DNA of 64,000 nt from NCBI RefSeq assembly GCF_000226115.1, contig NC_016459.1, forward strand, positions 2,837,501 to 2,901,500, written 5' to 3'. Numbering within the stretch: the first letter of the stretch is position 1; each line of letters begins with the position of its first letter. Below the pieces are notes generated by a model that worked only from the letters and a program-made list of their open reading frames with translations, searched no databases and was not told the DNA's origin. A program made the translations under genes and the position numbers. The stretch comes from Thermothielavioides terrestris NRRL 8126. Its lineage: Eukaryota; Ascomycota; Sordariomycetes; Sordariales; Chaetomiaceae. Shown here piece by piece: positions 46,485 through 56,963 of the stretch.

Positions 46485-46704
46485 CTGTGCGTGTTAGAAT
46501 CCTGCCGTGACAGGGAACAGAATGGGAGAAGAAGCATGATCCTTTCGCTGGTATTATCCAGATCAAGTTCCCGCCGTATGATCTCAGCCGCTCCGGTGCT
46601 GTCGCGGACCTCTTTCCATCCAGCCGCGAGACTCGCAGACCGAGACGGGCAAGACACCCCGACAGCGCCCGGATTGGCACCGGCTCATGCTTTCAGATAG
46701 TTAC
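46485..46704 (-). other. Predicted 5' leader intron of THI4
   Basis: On the minus strand a donor CAG/GTAACT at 46704 and an acceptor ACGCACAG ending at 46485 (with a CTAAC branch site just before it) define a 220-nt intron. It ends 13 nt before the THI4 start codon. A second AG (CGGCAG) shortly upstream offers an alternative acceptor. The TPP aptamer lies wholly within it, the arrangement known for Neurospora thiamine genes. Confidence 0.65.
46534..46690 (-). promoter_or_regulatory. TPP riboswitch in the THI4 leader
   Basis: The minus strand carries the conserved TPP aptamer pieces in order: GGGGTGTC (near 46656-46663), then CTGAGA, then GAACTTGATCTGG and ATAATACCAGCGAAAGGA. The closing stem can form between GCATGA (46690-46685) and TCATGC (46539-46534). 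The stretch between GGGGTGTC and CTGAGA is long (about 70 nt), as expected for the extended P3 stem of fungal versions. Thiamine pyrophosphate should bind the folded RNA and alter splicing of the leader intron, lowering THI4 expression when thiamine is plentiful. Mechanism is inferred from the known Neurospora NMT1/thi4 systems. Confidence 0.9.
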
Positions 46705-47663
46705 CTGAAGGATGATACAACTGATCATTGTGGGATAGGACACCAGTGAAAGGTCCGCATGGCTTCTTCGGCTCGAGAACAGGGCGGCATCATGTACCAG
46801 ACGGAGTTACGTCAGTCTGGTCTGTGGTTAGATAAGCTCCCGGCGAGGGGGAAGAGAGCGCAATGCGCACGATACTTCTGTAACTGTTCTGGGTGGATAT
46901 CTTGTCGTCTTGGTAAGACAGCGGTCGGTTTCGGAGAATGTTGAAGAGAAGAACGGGGGACAACGGAGGGAAGCATAGCAGAATCTCTGCTCGAATTATA
47001 AGCTCCTCTGCTCAAAAAGACTGACCACGGCTCCTCGCGGCTCAGGGAGGAGGGAACCCCCACGGACCCCTCTTCTGCTGTTTCCTTGCGCAGCGAACCC
47101 CTCATGAAATTGCAGCCGATCAGCGAACACAGTGCGAGTCAAACGGTGGAGGAGCAAGTAATGACAGCCCAATGACGATATCAGACCAGGCTCGGCCGCT
47201 TCTCTGTGCCACCCCAGAACCTCGCTTCTCCGCGTGGACAGGGAACAGCTTCCATTCGCTTTAAATTTCGTCCAGTATCAGTGTCCCGGCTAATTACGGC
47301 TCTGTCGTCAAGATGCAGCCGGCCAATGCCAGGCCGGTGCTGAGTGAAAGAAAAACCGCTCAGTCTGCTCCGGAGCCCCGAACTGCAGCCGGGTTGCATC
47401 CGGGCTCCGGCGGCTCCCACACGGCCCCGAAATCGGAGCAAGTAAAACTGGGTACATGTAAACTTGGCTCGTTCTGTTCCCGCTTTCCACTGTCCGTTGT
47501 GAAAGAGACATTAGAGCTAAGGAGGGTAGGTAAAATAGAAATTTGCCGTCCCAGCTTGCCGGGCACATACTGCGCACGGGACTCGACGAAGTCAAGAACA
47601 ACAAAGAGAAAAGGGGCAGAGATGGACAGCCAAAACGAACCCGATATCACGACATCAAAGCGA
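46705..47663. other. Intergenic spacer, THI4 promoter side
   Basis: No gene is supported. The low end is the THI4 promoter and first leader exon, and the high end is the 3' flank of the wall-protein gene. Confidence 0.55.
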
Positions 47664-48730
47664 TTACCTCCCCAGCACCACGCACGCGACCCCTGATGCA
47701 ATCACCCAACTCCACCAGCTCACCATGACACCTCTCACTCCGCCCGCAGTAACAGTCGGCACCGTAGTCGACTTAAAAGGCGTATTCGTGCCCACCGTCG
47801 ATCCCGGCGAGACCACGCTCGTCAAACTCAGCGGCTGGTCCGGGCTCCCCGGCGGCGACGCGGTGCTCGTCCCAGCACCGCTGCCTGCGCCCGATTCGGT
47901 ACATTCCGACGTGGGGACCGCCGTCGGCGTCGTCAGGGTGCCAGTCCTCACACCGCCCGAGCCCGACTCGGAGCAGGGCGCCGTGGTGCTAGACGACGCC
48001 GCCGCCGCCGTGCCGGAGCTGTACGGGCTGCAGCCGTTGCAGGGCCCGCCGGGCGTGTAGCCCGGCACGGTGCCGACGTAGATCGTGGTGGAGCAGGTGC
48101 TGCAGAGCTGGGCCGTGACGGTGATGGTGTGGTCGGTGGCGGTTGAGCAGGATGTCTGTGGGCGGAAAGAGAGCAAGGTCAGGTCGATGGGGGGTTATTA
48201 TTCAAGGCAAATGGTGAGGTAGAAGATTCTGCCTAGAAGACTGCTGCTGCTTACCACTGTGACTGTGACCGTGTCGCCCGTCGACGGTGGCGTGCCCATG
48301 ATGCAGGGATAGCAGGGGCGGTTTGTCGTCGGCGTCGCGCAGATGGAGCGTGTGAGCGTCGCCACGCACTCGGTAAGCGTCTCGGTTACTATGCGTGCTG
48401 TCAGTACGACGGCTGGGATCGATATCTCCAGAAATACTGACCCGCCGAGCCCTTAGGGCAGACTTCGACAATATCAACTATGAAGATCACCTCGATACCC
48501 ACCCATTTAGCGCACTGCGTCTCGGGTAGTGGATAGTATGCTGCGCTTCTTAGCGATCTTCTCCCCTGTATGGCACCGGGCTTTCGTCACCTACCAGCCA
48601 TGCCCAGCCTTGCCGTATGTTCGTTGTCTGCGACATCTGAAACATGGCCATTGCTCAAGGACACCTTCTCGCCGATGGCGAGGCTTGACAAGCCGGCCAA
48701 CGCCAGAAACAGGCAGTGAAGGCTGCGCAT
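47664..48730 (-). CDS. Secreted, probably GPI-anchored Thr/Ser/Cys-rich wall protein
   Basis: The model is four exons, 48730-48595, 48540-48442, 48388-48255 and 48155-47664, giving 286 residues. Residues 1-20 are a signal peptide (MRSLHCLFLALAGLSSLAIG). A conserved-looking Cys block follows: YYPLPETQCAKWVGIEVIF, VEVCPKGSA, ETLTECVATLTRSICA, TNRPCYPCIMG and TVTVTSCSTATDHTITVTAQLCSTCSTTIYVG. The second half is Ser/Thr/Gly/Pro-rich and likely O-glycosylated. The protein ends in a hydrophobic tail (MVSWWSWVIASGVACVVLG) after small residues, as for GPI attachment. All four exons join in frame with GT-AG sites. The plasma membrane or cell wall is the expected location. Related repeats of TVTVT with paired Cys occur in many fungal surface proteins; the exact role is unknown. 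Confidence 0.75.
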
Positions 48731-51267
48731 GAGAACTTCAGGGGTAAAGGGCCTAGGCAGTGACAGATAAAGTACCGTTAGATCAACCGATCCTGGGAGC
48801 AACGTGAGGAACAAGGCCGGGAAAAGGTCAAGGGAAAGCTATTCAGAGGTAGTCTGACGGCTGTGCAAGGCATTTATGTGTGATTTCGCTCACATTAGCT
48901 TCTCAGTCAACAAAATTCCAGGGAACTCGAGGTAACATCATGGCATTGTTGACGAAGCACAGAGCCCAGCAACTTCGAGCAGCGTTCTCTCCGATAGGCT
49001 TCTGCTTTCCAGAGCATTACTCAAGTCCAACGTGCAAGGGACGTCCCGGGGTACAGAGTATGTCACGGTAGTACATGTTCTGTGCTGCAGATTTGGTTCC
49101 ACGCCCTTTCTCGAGTCGGGGTCTCCGTCTGTCTTTCGACGGCTCTGACTTATGCTCCGGTTCGCATCCTAGGAACATCGCCCATCCGAGACCTCGAGCG
49201 GAGCTGAATCCCATAATCGCGATATCAGCGATGAGCTGAATAGGGGAGTCGTGGTTGCTGCGCTCAGCAGAGGGGTAGAGTCGTGAGAGCTGGAAGTCTG
49301 AGAGCAACGTTAACTCCGCGACCTGTCCACCATGTCTCACCGACATGCTTGTCCCACCAAGCCACAAAATGACAGCGGACACGCTGGCGGTCAGTACACA
49401 AGAAGCAGAACCAAGCTGGCCATGGGGCCCGAGCCGTGCCGGGAACTCCTCAGATATATGACTGCCACAGCTGAACCGGGCGCTGGGTGAGACAAATCGG
49501 CTGTGGCTGTGGGGTTAAGATGGAACCATCGATCGAACCGTCGCCGCATAAGCCCACTCGAGTTGATGCTGTGAGGGGCCAGCACTTCCAAGCCACCTGC
49601 GGGTACCCGCGTACCACATCGGCCGCATCCCCCCGGGAGAGCGCGCCGCATCGGACAGGCATCGCGCAGAAAGTGCAGTTGTGTGAGACCTCACGGAAAC
49701 ACCCAGGCTGAGGGAGCGAGTGGCAAACGACGTGAATGGTGAACGAAGAAGTTGAGGTGATAACGATAGGACGCGAGCTATCGCGGCGATGTCGCGAAGC
49801 ACGCTGCACCGAGAGAGCGATGCACCGAGACGGCGTCCGAATAATAGCTCAACTAGTTGCCCGGTCCTGCATTTGAGTTTCTGGGTGCAGCCAACATAAT
49901 GAGATGCACTTGTCGGTTGCCGGCGTGCCGTCTGTCAGGAACGGGAGCGGAACTCGGAACAGAATTTGGAATTATGTCGAGGGAGGAAAATGGGTCTTCA
50001 CCGAGCCGCCATTCTTGGTCGACTGTTATATAAGCGAGGAACGAGCATGATGGAAAACAAGCACTGCAGGGAACATGAATGGCAGATATCCTGGGTTTCA
50101 GCGGCTTTAAGGGGCTTGGCCAAGACGTTAGTTGCTCTCTTCCTACCTATTCCGTAAAAGGCACGCCCCCGTCGTGCCTTCTAGACTCAACTGCTGACAT
50201 GCAGTTGTGGCCACCTTAGGCATGCAAGATGCAACGCTGACAAAGCTCAGGGAGGCGCCTTCCCGGCCTTACCCAGCAGCGCGGGATGGGCTAGTGTACC
50301 TTCCAGTATTCTCGAAACGTGATGCAGCCGAGATAGGCCAGGTACCTTCGCCGACCTGGCCACCGATACTGCCCTTCCTCTACCTTGGCGTTGGTTGGCG
50401 TCCATCGCATGACTCCTCCGATCGACATGACGCAGCGGTGTCCCCGACGACGACCATCCATGTCGTCCACCATCTCGGCCTCTACGTTCCCCGGGCTCCC
50501 ATGTCCAACCCACTGTCTTTGGACAGTCTCGGGCAGCTGATGGTCGTGATCGCTCGCTCGGTGTTGGTGGCCCGCGCTTCTTCAGCCGCCGGCTTTTCTC
50601 CGACACCAATCCGCATCCCCGGCGTCGCCGTGCCCGGCATTTGCCAAACATCAGCTCTCCTCCGAATTCCGGGGATGGGCACTGTGACAACTCTTCTACT
50701 TGATTTGAAAGAATATTGGCTCATCCGGCACAGCGATGGCAACGGGGTGCCCTTGCTGCCGTTCCCTCCCCCCGTACCTCGGTCGTCAGCTCCCGCCCAT
50801 CTTCCTTCTAACCCGCTCGGCCGCTCAGCTCCCTCGACTCGCCAGTCGGGCCCTCCCCGATAGTGCTGCCCTACCGGGACTTCCCGTGGCTTCAGCTGCC
50901 GCCTGGATAGACAATCTCCCTTACCCCGGCAGTGTCCGATCTGGCTAACGCACCATGGATACTGATGGACGCCGAGATACCGGTTGGCTTGCTTCCCAAA
51001 TCGCCACCTTAGGAAGTGTTTGGCATTGACTGGATACATCCATGCTGTTTTCAGCCTCCATACCCTCACATCGAGATGGTTCGCGCTATAGATCGGGCCC
51101 GAGGGCGACGCCGAACCTTGGCCGAACTGCGTCTGGATTTTCCACAGTGTAGAGCACAGCAACGTCTTGTTTTGATATAAACAAAGCTCACCAGAATGGG
51201 GGCCATAAAAGGTCTCCTTGGCCATGTATACAGGAACATGTAGGCAGGAGCAAAATCCGTCAGGACG
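48731..51267. other. Intergenic spacer between divergent genes
   Basis: No gene is supported. The longest minus-strand frame (50482-51279) is 265 codons but shows no family signal or sensible composition. The stretch is therefore best read as promoter regions for the wall-protein gene and the questin-oxidase-like gene, plus undefined sequence. Confidence 0.5.
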
Positions 51268-52573
51268 ATGGCGCATCAAGGATCACGAGCTGCTTTTGAC
51301 AGCCTGCTTGCCAAGGCACATGTCCAACATGCCTTGCTTCAGCCAGATGGCAGCCATAATGATATCCCAGGGGTAGGCCTTGAAGAAGCCGATATGTGAT
51401 CTTTTCCACGGCTGACAGGTACAGGCCCTCACTACTCTGCTTTTCCTCGGCGGGACGCCTGAGCGTCTCCAGGGGGCATACGATTCGATGAAGGACGATA
51501 TCGTGCCATGGGAACCTTCCCCAAGGGGCATCTCGGACGAGGAGACGAAGTCACGGTTTCTGGGCGACACGAGGTGCGGAAACCTGGAGTTCAATTCCCG
51601 TGATCTCAGCTAACAGTGACCCGACAGGTTCCAACGGGCGTTCATGACCTACTTCAGCATGGAGAACGGCAGATTCGCAGGCAACTCCAAGGCGCTCGCC
51701 ATCTCTCACCTGTTCACGCAAGACCCGCCCCTGATATACGGCCTGTTCTCGGGGATCGGCCGCCCACTGACCCTCCTGAGCGACGGGATCGAGCTGCGCG
51801 CCGCCATCCTGGTCATGCAGTCTCTGACGCTCTCCGCCGTCGACTGGATGGAGCCCATGTGCGAGCTGCTCACCCGTCCGGTGCTCGCGGCCGCGCCGCC
51901 CCAGCACCTCGCGCCCGAGGACATCCTCAACCGCGTCGCCTACGACGGCCGCCTCAGCGGCGTCATGAAGGCCGGCCCGGGCTTCCACGGGGTCTCGCAC
52001 GTCTTCGCAAGCGCGACCGCCAAGGCGGCCGTCGTCGAGTACGTGCGCTGTCTCGACACGCGCGACCTGCCGCTGGTGCTGCAGCAGCTGGCGGCGCTGT
52101 CGGTCCTGCTGCTCTGCGCGACCCACAAGCCCGGCCGGCCGGCGTTCGACTTGTACCTCGGCCGCCTGCCGACGTGCGTCAACAGCACCCGGGTCGTCCT
52201 CGAGAGCTGGGTGGAGGACCACAGCCACGGCGTGCTGCTGGTGCGGGGGCTCTGGCTGCTCGTGCTGCTGGTGTACGTGACGCAGCTGCGGCCGGCCGTC
52301 GACGGGAAGCTGCTGGTCTCGCCCGAGCTGGCCCAGGAGAGTCGCGGCTGGGAGGCCATCTTCGACGAGTTCCGCGGCCAGGCAGTCCCGGAGGGGAAAT
52401 ACGCCGATGTCGACTTCTTGCGGGCGCTCAGGAGCCTGCGGGAGCTATCTGCGGTGTACGGCGCGGTGCATGGGAGGCTGTACCTGCATGCCGCGTGGAA
52501 GCTGGTGAGCCAATGGCGGTCCTGGACGGGGCTGGGGATCAATCGAGAGGTGATGTTGAATATCAGACTGTAA
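51268..52573 (+). CDS. Questin oxidase-like protein (DUF4243 family)
   Basis: The model is exons 51268-51372, 51419-51573 and 51628-52573, giving 401 residues. The first exon starts MAHQGSRAAFDSLLAK and the second gives VQALTTLLFLGGTPERLQGAYDSM, which matches the family's conserved HHLL-LYALGA-type segment in position. The third exon has PPLIYGLFSGIGRPLTLLSDGIELRAA, equivalent to the family's HPLIHLGYA-like segment, and later LAPEDILNRVAYDGRLSGVMKAGPG and LCATHKPGRPAFDLYLGRLPT. Some family histidines seem replaced (HNDIPGV for HNHI-HH). Characterised members (GedK, AflY-type) perform Baeyer-Villiger-like ring opening of anthraquinones in polyketide pathways. No polyketide synthase or tailoring gene lies within the window, so its partner pathway is unknown. 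The first intron is only 46 nt. It could be a diverged, non-catalytic relative. Confidence 0.72.
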
Positions 52574-52613
52574 CGAAAGCTTATTAGAGGGGGATGTGTG
52601 CGTGTGGATGCTT

Positions 52614-52798
52614 GAAAAAAAAAAGAAAAGAAAAGAAAAAGAAAGAAAGAAAGAATAGAATAGAATAGAATAGAAAAGATAGAAAAAGAAAGGAAAGGAA
52701 AATAAAGGAAAGGAAAGGAAAAGAAAAAAAGAAAAGAAAAAAAGAAAAGAAAAGAAAAGAAAAGAAAAGAAAAGAAAAGAAAAGAAAAGAAAAGAAAG
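52614..52798. repeat. A/G-rich tract of GAAAA, GAAA and ATAGA units
   Basis: About 185 nt of nearly pure purine on the plus strand, starting 40 nt after the questin-oxidase-like stop codon. Pentamer GAAAA dominates the second half, and GAATA units lie in the middle. Confidence 0.95.
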
Positions 52799-53435
52799 GC
52801 GGCTTGTCTAGCATAGTTAGACATCATGTCCTTGTCAACAGAGTTGCAGAGATTCAAGATAAAAACATGCCGTTATGTTCCGCCCAAAACACCATGGGAA
52901 AAGTGATGCCGCTGTCATGGCGGAGAGTCTGTAGCAAAGAACCGCAGAGGAATGCATCTAGGCGTGGTGAAAATGACCTGCGCTGGGAGCAGTAACGGGA
53001 GGAGAAAAAGTTCTCAAGGAGAGGAAAACAAAAGCTCACCGGCTAGCCCCCATCCCGAGCGGGAAGATAGGAGATAGCCGGCTATGAAAAGCCGGTCGGG
53101 GTTTTGCTTCGACACATCCCGGGAGTCGAGCCCGGATGTCTTCGGTTGCTGCGTTCACTGGACACCCTCCCGAAGCCGCTTGTCTACCGGTAGTCCATTG
53201 ATCGGGAGGAACCGTGGGAGTTTGGCTGGCGGGATTCGTACATAAAGCGGTGGCAGGCAGCGATGGCGCGGGAAGGCACGCGAAAGTCGGGATGGAAAGG
53301 GGTCGGCTGGCTGGAGCGGCGAGCGCAGCCACACTTTGGTCAGGTACCCGTGGGTTTCCCACACTCTTTCGCTTGTGTGGACATACATGCCCATGTATAC
53401 AGAAGGTTCTTTGCCGTCCAGAAGCCCAACCTCCA
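52799..53435. other. Intergenic spacer between convergent genes
   Basis: No protein gene is seen. A tRNA-like folded stretch lies at 53106-53176. Confidence 0.5.
53106..53176 (-). other. tRNA-like or cruciform-forming inverted repeat, 71 nt
   Basis: On the minus strand GCTTCGG at one end can pair with TCGAAGC at the other. Near the 3' end CCGGG-CTCGACT-CCCGG forms a five-pair stem with a seven-base loop close to a tRNA T-arm. A TTTT follows about 25 nt downstream. D and anticodon arms cannot be built, and four or five extra bases separate the T-arm from the outer stem. It may be a decayed tRNA, another Pol III transcript or chance structure. Confidence 0.25.
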
Positions 53436-55433
53436 TCACCAGTACCCAGCCCCCTGACTCCAGCTGCCATTCACGAACCAGGTCCCCGCCTCGGTGTAAT
53501 CCAGCGCCCTCCCACCCTCCGTCAGGAACCCAAACCGAAAATACTCATCCGCCACCACCCTGCCCGCCCGCCTCACCCACCCAAACACCTGCTCCTCCAA
53601 CGGCCGCTCGGCAAACCACCCCCTGAACCTCTCGACATCGTTCACCAGCACGCTGATCCCCTCCACCGGCCATCCCTCCACCATCTCCGCCCCCTCCCTC
53701 AACGGCCGCCACTTGAACCAGATCCCCAGCCCGCCGCCCTCCCCCTCCCCCTCGCCCTCGCCCAGCCGCCGCACCAGCGGCGCCACAACCTCGGGCAGCA
53801 CGCGCCCTCCGAACCCGCCATCCGCCCCCCTCAGCGCCTCCGCGGTCTCCAGCACGGCCGCAAACCCCCACCGCGCGACGCCATTGACGAACAACCCGAG
53901 CAGCAGGCCCTGGCAGACCATCGACACGCGCGTCTGCGACGCCGTGCCGGGCAGCAGCAGCAGCGCGAGGAGGTAGTGGTGCAGGCGCAGATGCAGATTC
54001 AGGCGCAGGACCGGCGGCGCAGCGGCCAGGAGGGCCAGCGCGGTAGCCAGCGCGGCGTACAGCGCCAGGTAAGCCGGCAGGCGGCCCTCGCGGTGGAGGG
54101 TGCGGGCCTGGCAGGCGGCGAGGGCGGCGAGGAGGGCGGCGAGGAGGGCCAGGGCCGGGATGGCGCCCGGCTGGGCGGCCAGGTCGGACGGGGTGAGGCG
54201 GGCGATGGGGATGAGGGGCTCGAGGGTGCGGTTGGAGAGCGCGCCGAGCCAGAAGGGGAGGAGCCACAGGAGGGTTTTTGTCAGCGAGGCGGTGGCGGGG
54301 AGCGGGTGCAGCGTGCGGCGGGCGGTGGTGAGGTAGATGAGGGTTGCGCAGGCGAGGGCGGGGAGGAGGCGCGCGGTGAGGCGGGAGATGAGGGCGGGGA
54401 GGAGGGCGGTGGTGGTTGGGGTGGAGAGGTTCGGCGGGTCGGAGATGAGGGCGACGTGGGTGAAGACGGCGGTGAAGGTGGTGAAGAAGAAGAGCGGGGC
54501 GGAGGTGGTGGTGAGGGAGAGGAGGGTGGTGAAGAGGAGGGAGAGCGGGAGGGAGGCGGTCCAGCGCGGGTCTGGGGCCGTGCAGTGGACGGTGGGGTCG
54601 GCGGTGACGGTGAAGGAGAGCGGGAAGTACGAGTCGAAGGGAATCGAGTCGATGCCGTGGCTGGACGAGGCAAAGTACTGGTAGTACTCGCCGACGAGCG
54701 TGGCCACGGCGCAGCCCCCGGTGGCGTCGTCGATGACGCCCGCGTGGATGGCGGCGCCGCAGAGGAACGAGTCACCGCGGTATGGGCTGCCGTCAGCGCC
54801 GCCGATGACCAGGGGGCGGAAGTTGACGTCCTCGCGGCCGACGTGGTGCGGGTTGAGCACGCGGACGCTGGCACAGTCGGCCGGGCAGCGGAAGGCGAAC
54901 GAGGTGTTGGAGAAGGGCCGGCAGTCGACGCCGTCGAGGCCGCACTCGTTGTTGCGGCGCCAAAGGGTGTCGACACAGTCGACGTGCCGGATAGCAGTCC
55001 CCGATGCGTCTGTGGCCGTCCCCTTGCTCAGGATCAACGGGACGGCAAGAGAAGCAGCCCACGCGGCGAGGAACAGGACCAGCAAGACGCCCCGTTGCCA
55101 GCGGCGCGGGAATGCCTTCTCGAGCCACCTGGCGGGGAGTTCTTGCAGTGACGGAAACAGGGGCTTGATGGAGTGCACCTTGGGCGGATCGGGCCCGTGT
55201 AAGAAGGCGAGCCACCTCGGCGTCCGGCGTCGTACCCATGATCCTCTCAACCTCGGCTGGCGACTAGCGGCATGCTCCTGGCTCGGCGCCGGGCGAGACG
55301 TGTCGTCCAGCTCGAACTGCTCGAAATCCTCGCCGTCCAGCAGCTGAGCCTCCTCGTCGGCCACCTCGGCAAGGCGCCCTTCCACTTCATCATTTTCTCT
55401 GTGCGGGTCCTGGTCCGTCTTGTCCACGGCCAT
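53436..55433 (-). CDS. LCCL-domain multi-pass membrane protein
   Basis: A single exon of 665 residues. The start is taken as the Met of MAVDKTDQDPHREND, because the frame upstream to 55583 contains splice-like sequence and looks like leader. An acidic N-terminus leads to one membrane helix (GVLLVLFLAAWAASLAVPLIL). After it comes an extracytoplasmic LCCL domain at about residues 160-260 with NECGLDGVDCRPFSNTSFAFRCPADC, VGREDVNFRPLVIGG, GDSFLCGAAIHAGVIDDATGGCAVATLVG and GIDSIPFDSYFPLSF. Seven or more hydrophobic segments follow, rich in Leu, Ala and Thr, then a soluble C-terminal region (GWPVEGISVLVNDVERFRGWF, VADEYFRFGFLTEGGRALDYTEAGTWFVNG). Such proteins are common in filamentous ascomycetes but their function is not known. 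The Cys residues of the LCCL module appear complete. Confidence 0.88.
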   Translation of the reverse strand: MAVDKTDQDPHRENDEVEGRLAEVADEEAQLLDGEDFEQFELDDTSRPAPSQEHAASRQPRLRGSWVRRRTPRWLAFLHGPDPPKVHSIKPLFPSLQELPARWLEKAFPRRWQRGVLLVLFLAAWAASLAVPLILSKGTATDASGTAIRHVDCVDTLWRRNNECGLDGVDCRPFSNTSFAFRCPADCASVRVLNPHHVGREDVNFRPLVIGGADGSPYRGDSFLCGAAIHAGVIDDATGGCAVATLVGEYYQYFASSSHGIDSIPFDSYFPLSFTVTADPTVHCTAPDPRWTASLPLSLLFTTLLSLTTTSAPLFFFTTFTAVFTHVALISDPPNLSTPTTTALLPALISRLTARLLPALACATLIYLTTARRTLHPLPATASLTKTLLWLLPFWLGALSNRTLEPLIPIARLTPSDLAAQPGAIPALALLAALLAALAACQARTLHREGRLPAYLALYAALATALALLAAAPPVLRLNLHLRLHHYLLALLLLPGTASQTRVSMVCQGLLLGLFVNGVARWGFAAVLETAEALRGADGGFGGRVLPEVVAPLVRRLGEGEGEGEGGGLGIWFKWRPLREGAEMVEGWPVEGISVLVNDVERFRGWFAERPLEEQVFGWVRRAGRVVADEYFRFGFLTEGGRALDYTEAGTWFVNGSWSQGAGYW

Positions 55434-56006
55434 CGTTTGACTACCTTGCTCGGGACAGAGTGGTGTTATGCATGAATTATTCCCATTAAATCTCAGCTGT
55501 GGGACAGGCCTGCTATTAGTGTCAGTCGGCCGCTCTATGCCCAACCCCACGGTTTTCTTCATGGGATCTGGGATCCCACACACTTACAAGTAAAATTAAC
55601 CTCAAAAATTATATGAACTCTAGCAAACATGCAGCCGCAAGAAAACAACGAAGAAAAGAGAAAGAGAAATGGATGATTGGTATGATGAGGTGGTGAGATG
55701 TGGGAAAGTTCGTGGTCAAGCCTCAGCTGAACCAGGGGTCAGCGCAGGCTATTGGGGTCTGGCCGCCCATTGAATGACTAAGCAGATGGCGCTGGGCTGA
55801 AGCTCCCTGTCTCTCTCCTCTTCCGTGGTTTGGACTCTGTCAGGTTACACGGGCATAATGCATTATCATAGAGAATTTCCCTCCAGGCGGGCTGAGTCTA
55901 TCGTACATCCATTGGGCATCTGGTAGAGTGGCAAGTTGAGAAATTACAATCATATCGCACAGCGCCCATGCGGGCTCCCCCGTTGATCCGCCTCGGCCAT
56001 CGCCCC
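55434..56006. other. Intergenic spacer
   Basis: This is the leader and promoter of the LCCL gene (a likely leader intron lies near 55440-55570) and the 3' flank of MAM33. No other gene is seen. Confidence 0.5.
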
Positions 56007-56963
56007 TCAGGCATCGATGAACGACTTGACGTTCTTAAGCCAAGCCATGTACTCCCGCTGCTCCTTGACGTCCATGTAGTCGGGCGCAAACAGGGCGAGC
56101 GCCTGGGTGATGCCGCGCTCCTCGAGGTACCGTTCCATCAGGATCTGCAGGTCCTCGTCGAGGCTGCCGAACGGCGGGCCGGGGTACGTCTCCTGGGCGG
56201 CGTGCACCGCATTGGCGTCGGTGCTGTGCGCCAGCTTGGGGTCTGCGTAGTAGTACAGGTTCTCGACGACGATGGCGCCGTCCTGCGCGAGCGCCTCGAC
56301 GTTGAGCGCGCCCTTGCCGGGCTTCTCGATGACGATGTTGAGACGGCACGGCACGGCCGCCTCGTCCGAGCCGGCCTCGAGGTCCTCGTTGGCCTCCTGC
56401 GCGAGGTCGGCGGCACCGCGCTGATCCTGCGAGTTGCGGCCGCTCTCGAGATCGTCCAGCTCGTCCTCCATGGCCTGGTCCTCCAACATGTCCGGCTCGT
56501 AGTTGTGCAGGTCGGCAATCGAGAAGGAGACGGTGATCCTGGACGGTCAGCGCGAGAACGGCAGAAACAGGCGACATACAATAAAGAGCGCCTACTTCTC
56601 ATCGCCAAATGTGCGCGTCAGCGTGACATCCTCCTTGCCGGGGATGTCCTCCACCTTGAACGGGCTGTTCTCGAGGAAGTCTTTGACGCTGGCCGGCAGC
56701 GGCTCGTTCTGGTTGACGTCGTTCTCGAACTCGATCTCGCTGGCCAGCTTCGCTGACAGCTCCTCGTCCACCTCACCGGCCGGGGCCCTCCTGTAGAGCG
56801 ACGTCGAGAAGGCCGAGACTTGTTGCGTGCGCAGGAACGAGGTCGGGCGGGCTCGGAGGAGGCTGCTGCTCGTCCGCTGGCAACGCGAGAGAGCGGCAGA
56901 TGCGGTCGATGCGCGCGCCAGAGCTCGGGGCGCAGAGCGCGCGATGGTCCGGAGAGACATCAT
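56007..56963 (-). CDS. mam33: Mitochondrial matrix protein MAM33 (p32/gC1qR family)
   Basis: The model is two exons, 56963-56596 and 56538-56007, giving 299 residues. The N-terminus is a mitochondrial presequence rich in Arg, Ala and Ser without acidic residues (SLRTIARSAPRALARAST). The mature part begins at an acidic helix (VDEELSAKLASEIEFENDVNQ). Family features follow: FLENSPFKVEDIPGKEDVTLTRTFGDEKITVSFSIAD, an acidic loop, CRLNIVIEKPGKGALNVEALAQDG, and a C-terminal helix (LDEDLQILMERYLEERGI, then YMDVKEQREYMAWLKNVKSFI). The protein forms a doughnut-shaped acidic homotrimer in the matrix and supports mitochondrial translation and oxidative growth in yeast. Splicing restores FGDEKITVSF with phase 2. 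Confidence 0.95.

Noticed and set aside
50482..51279. Minus-strand frame of 265 codons
   Set aside because: No domain, no splice partners and a composition typical of chance frames. Its end overlaps the first exon of the questin-oxidase-like gene on the other strand.
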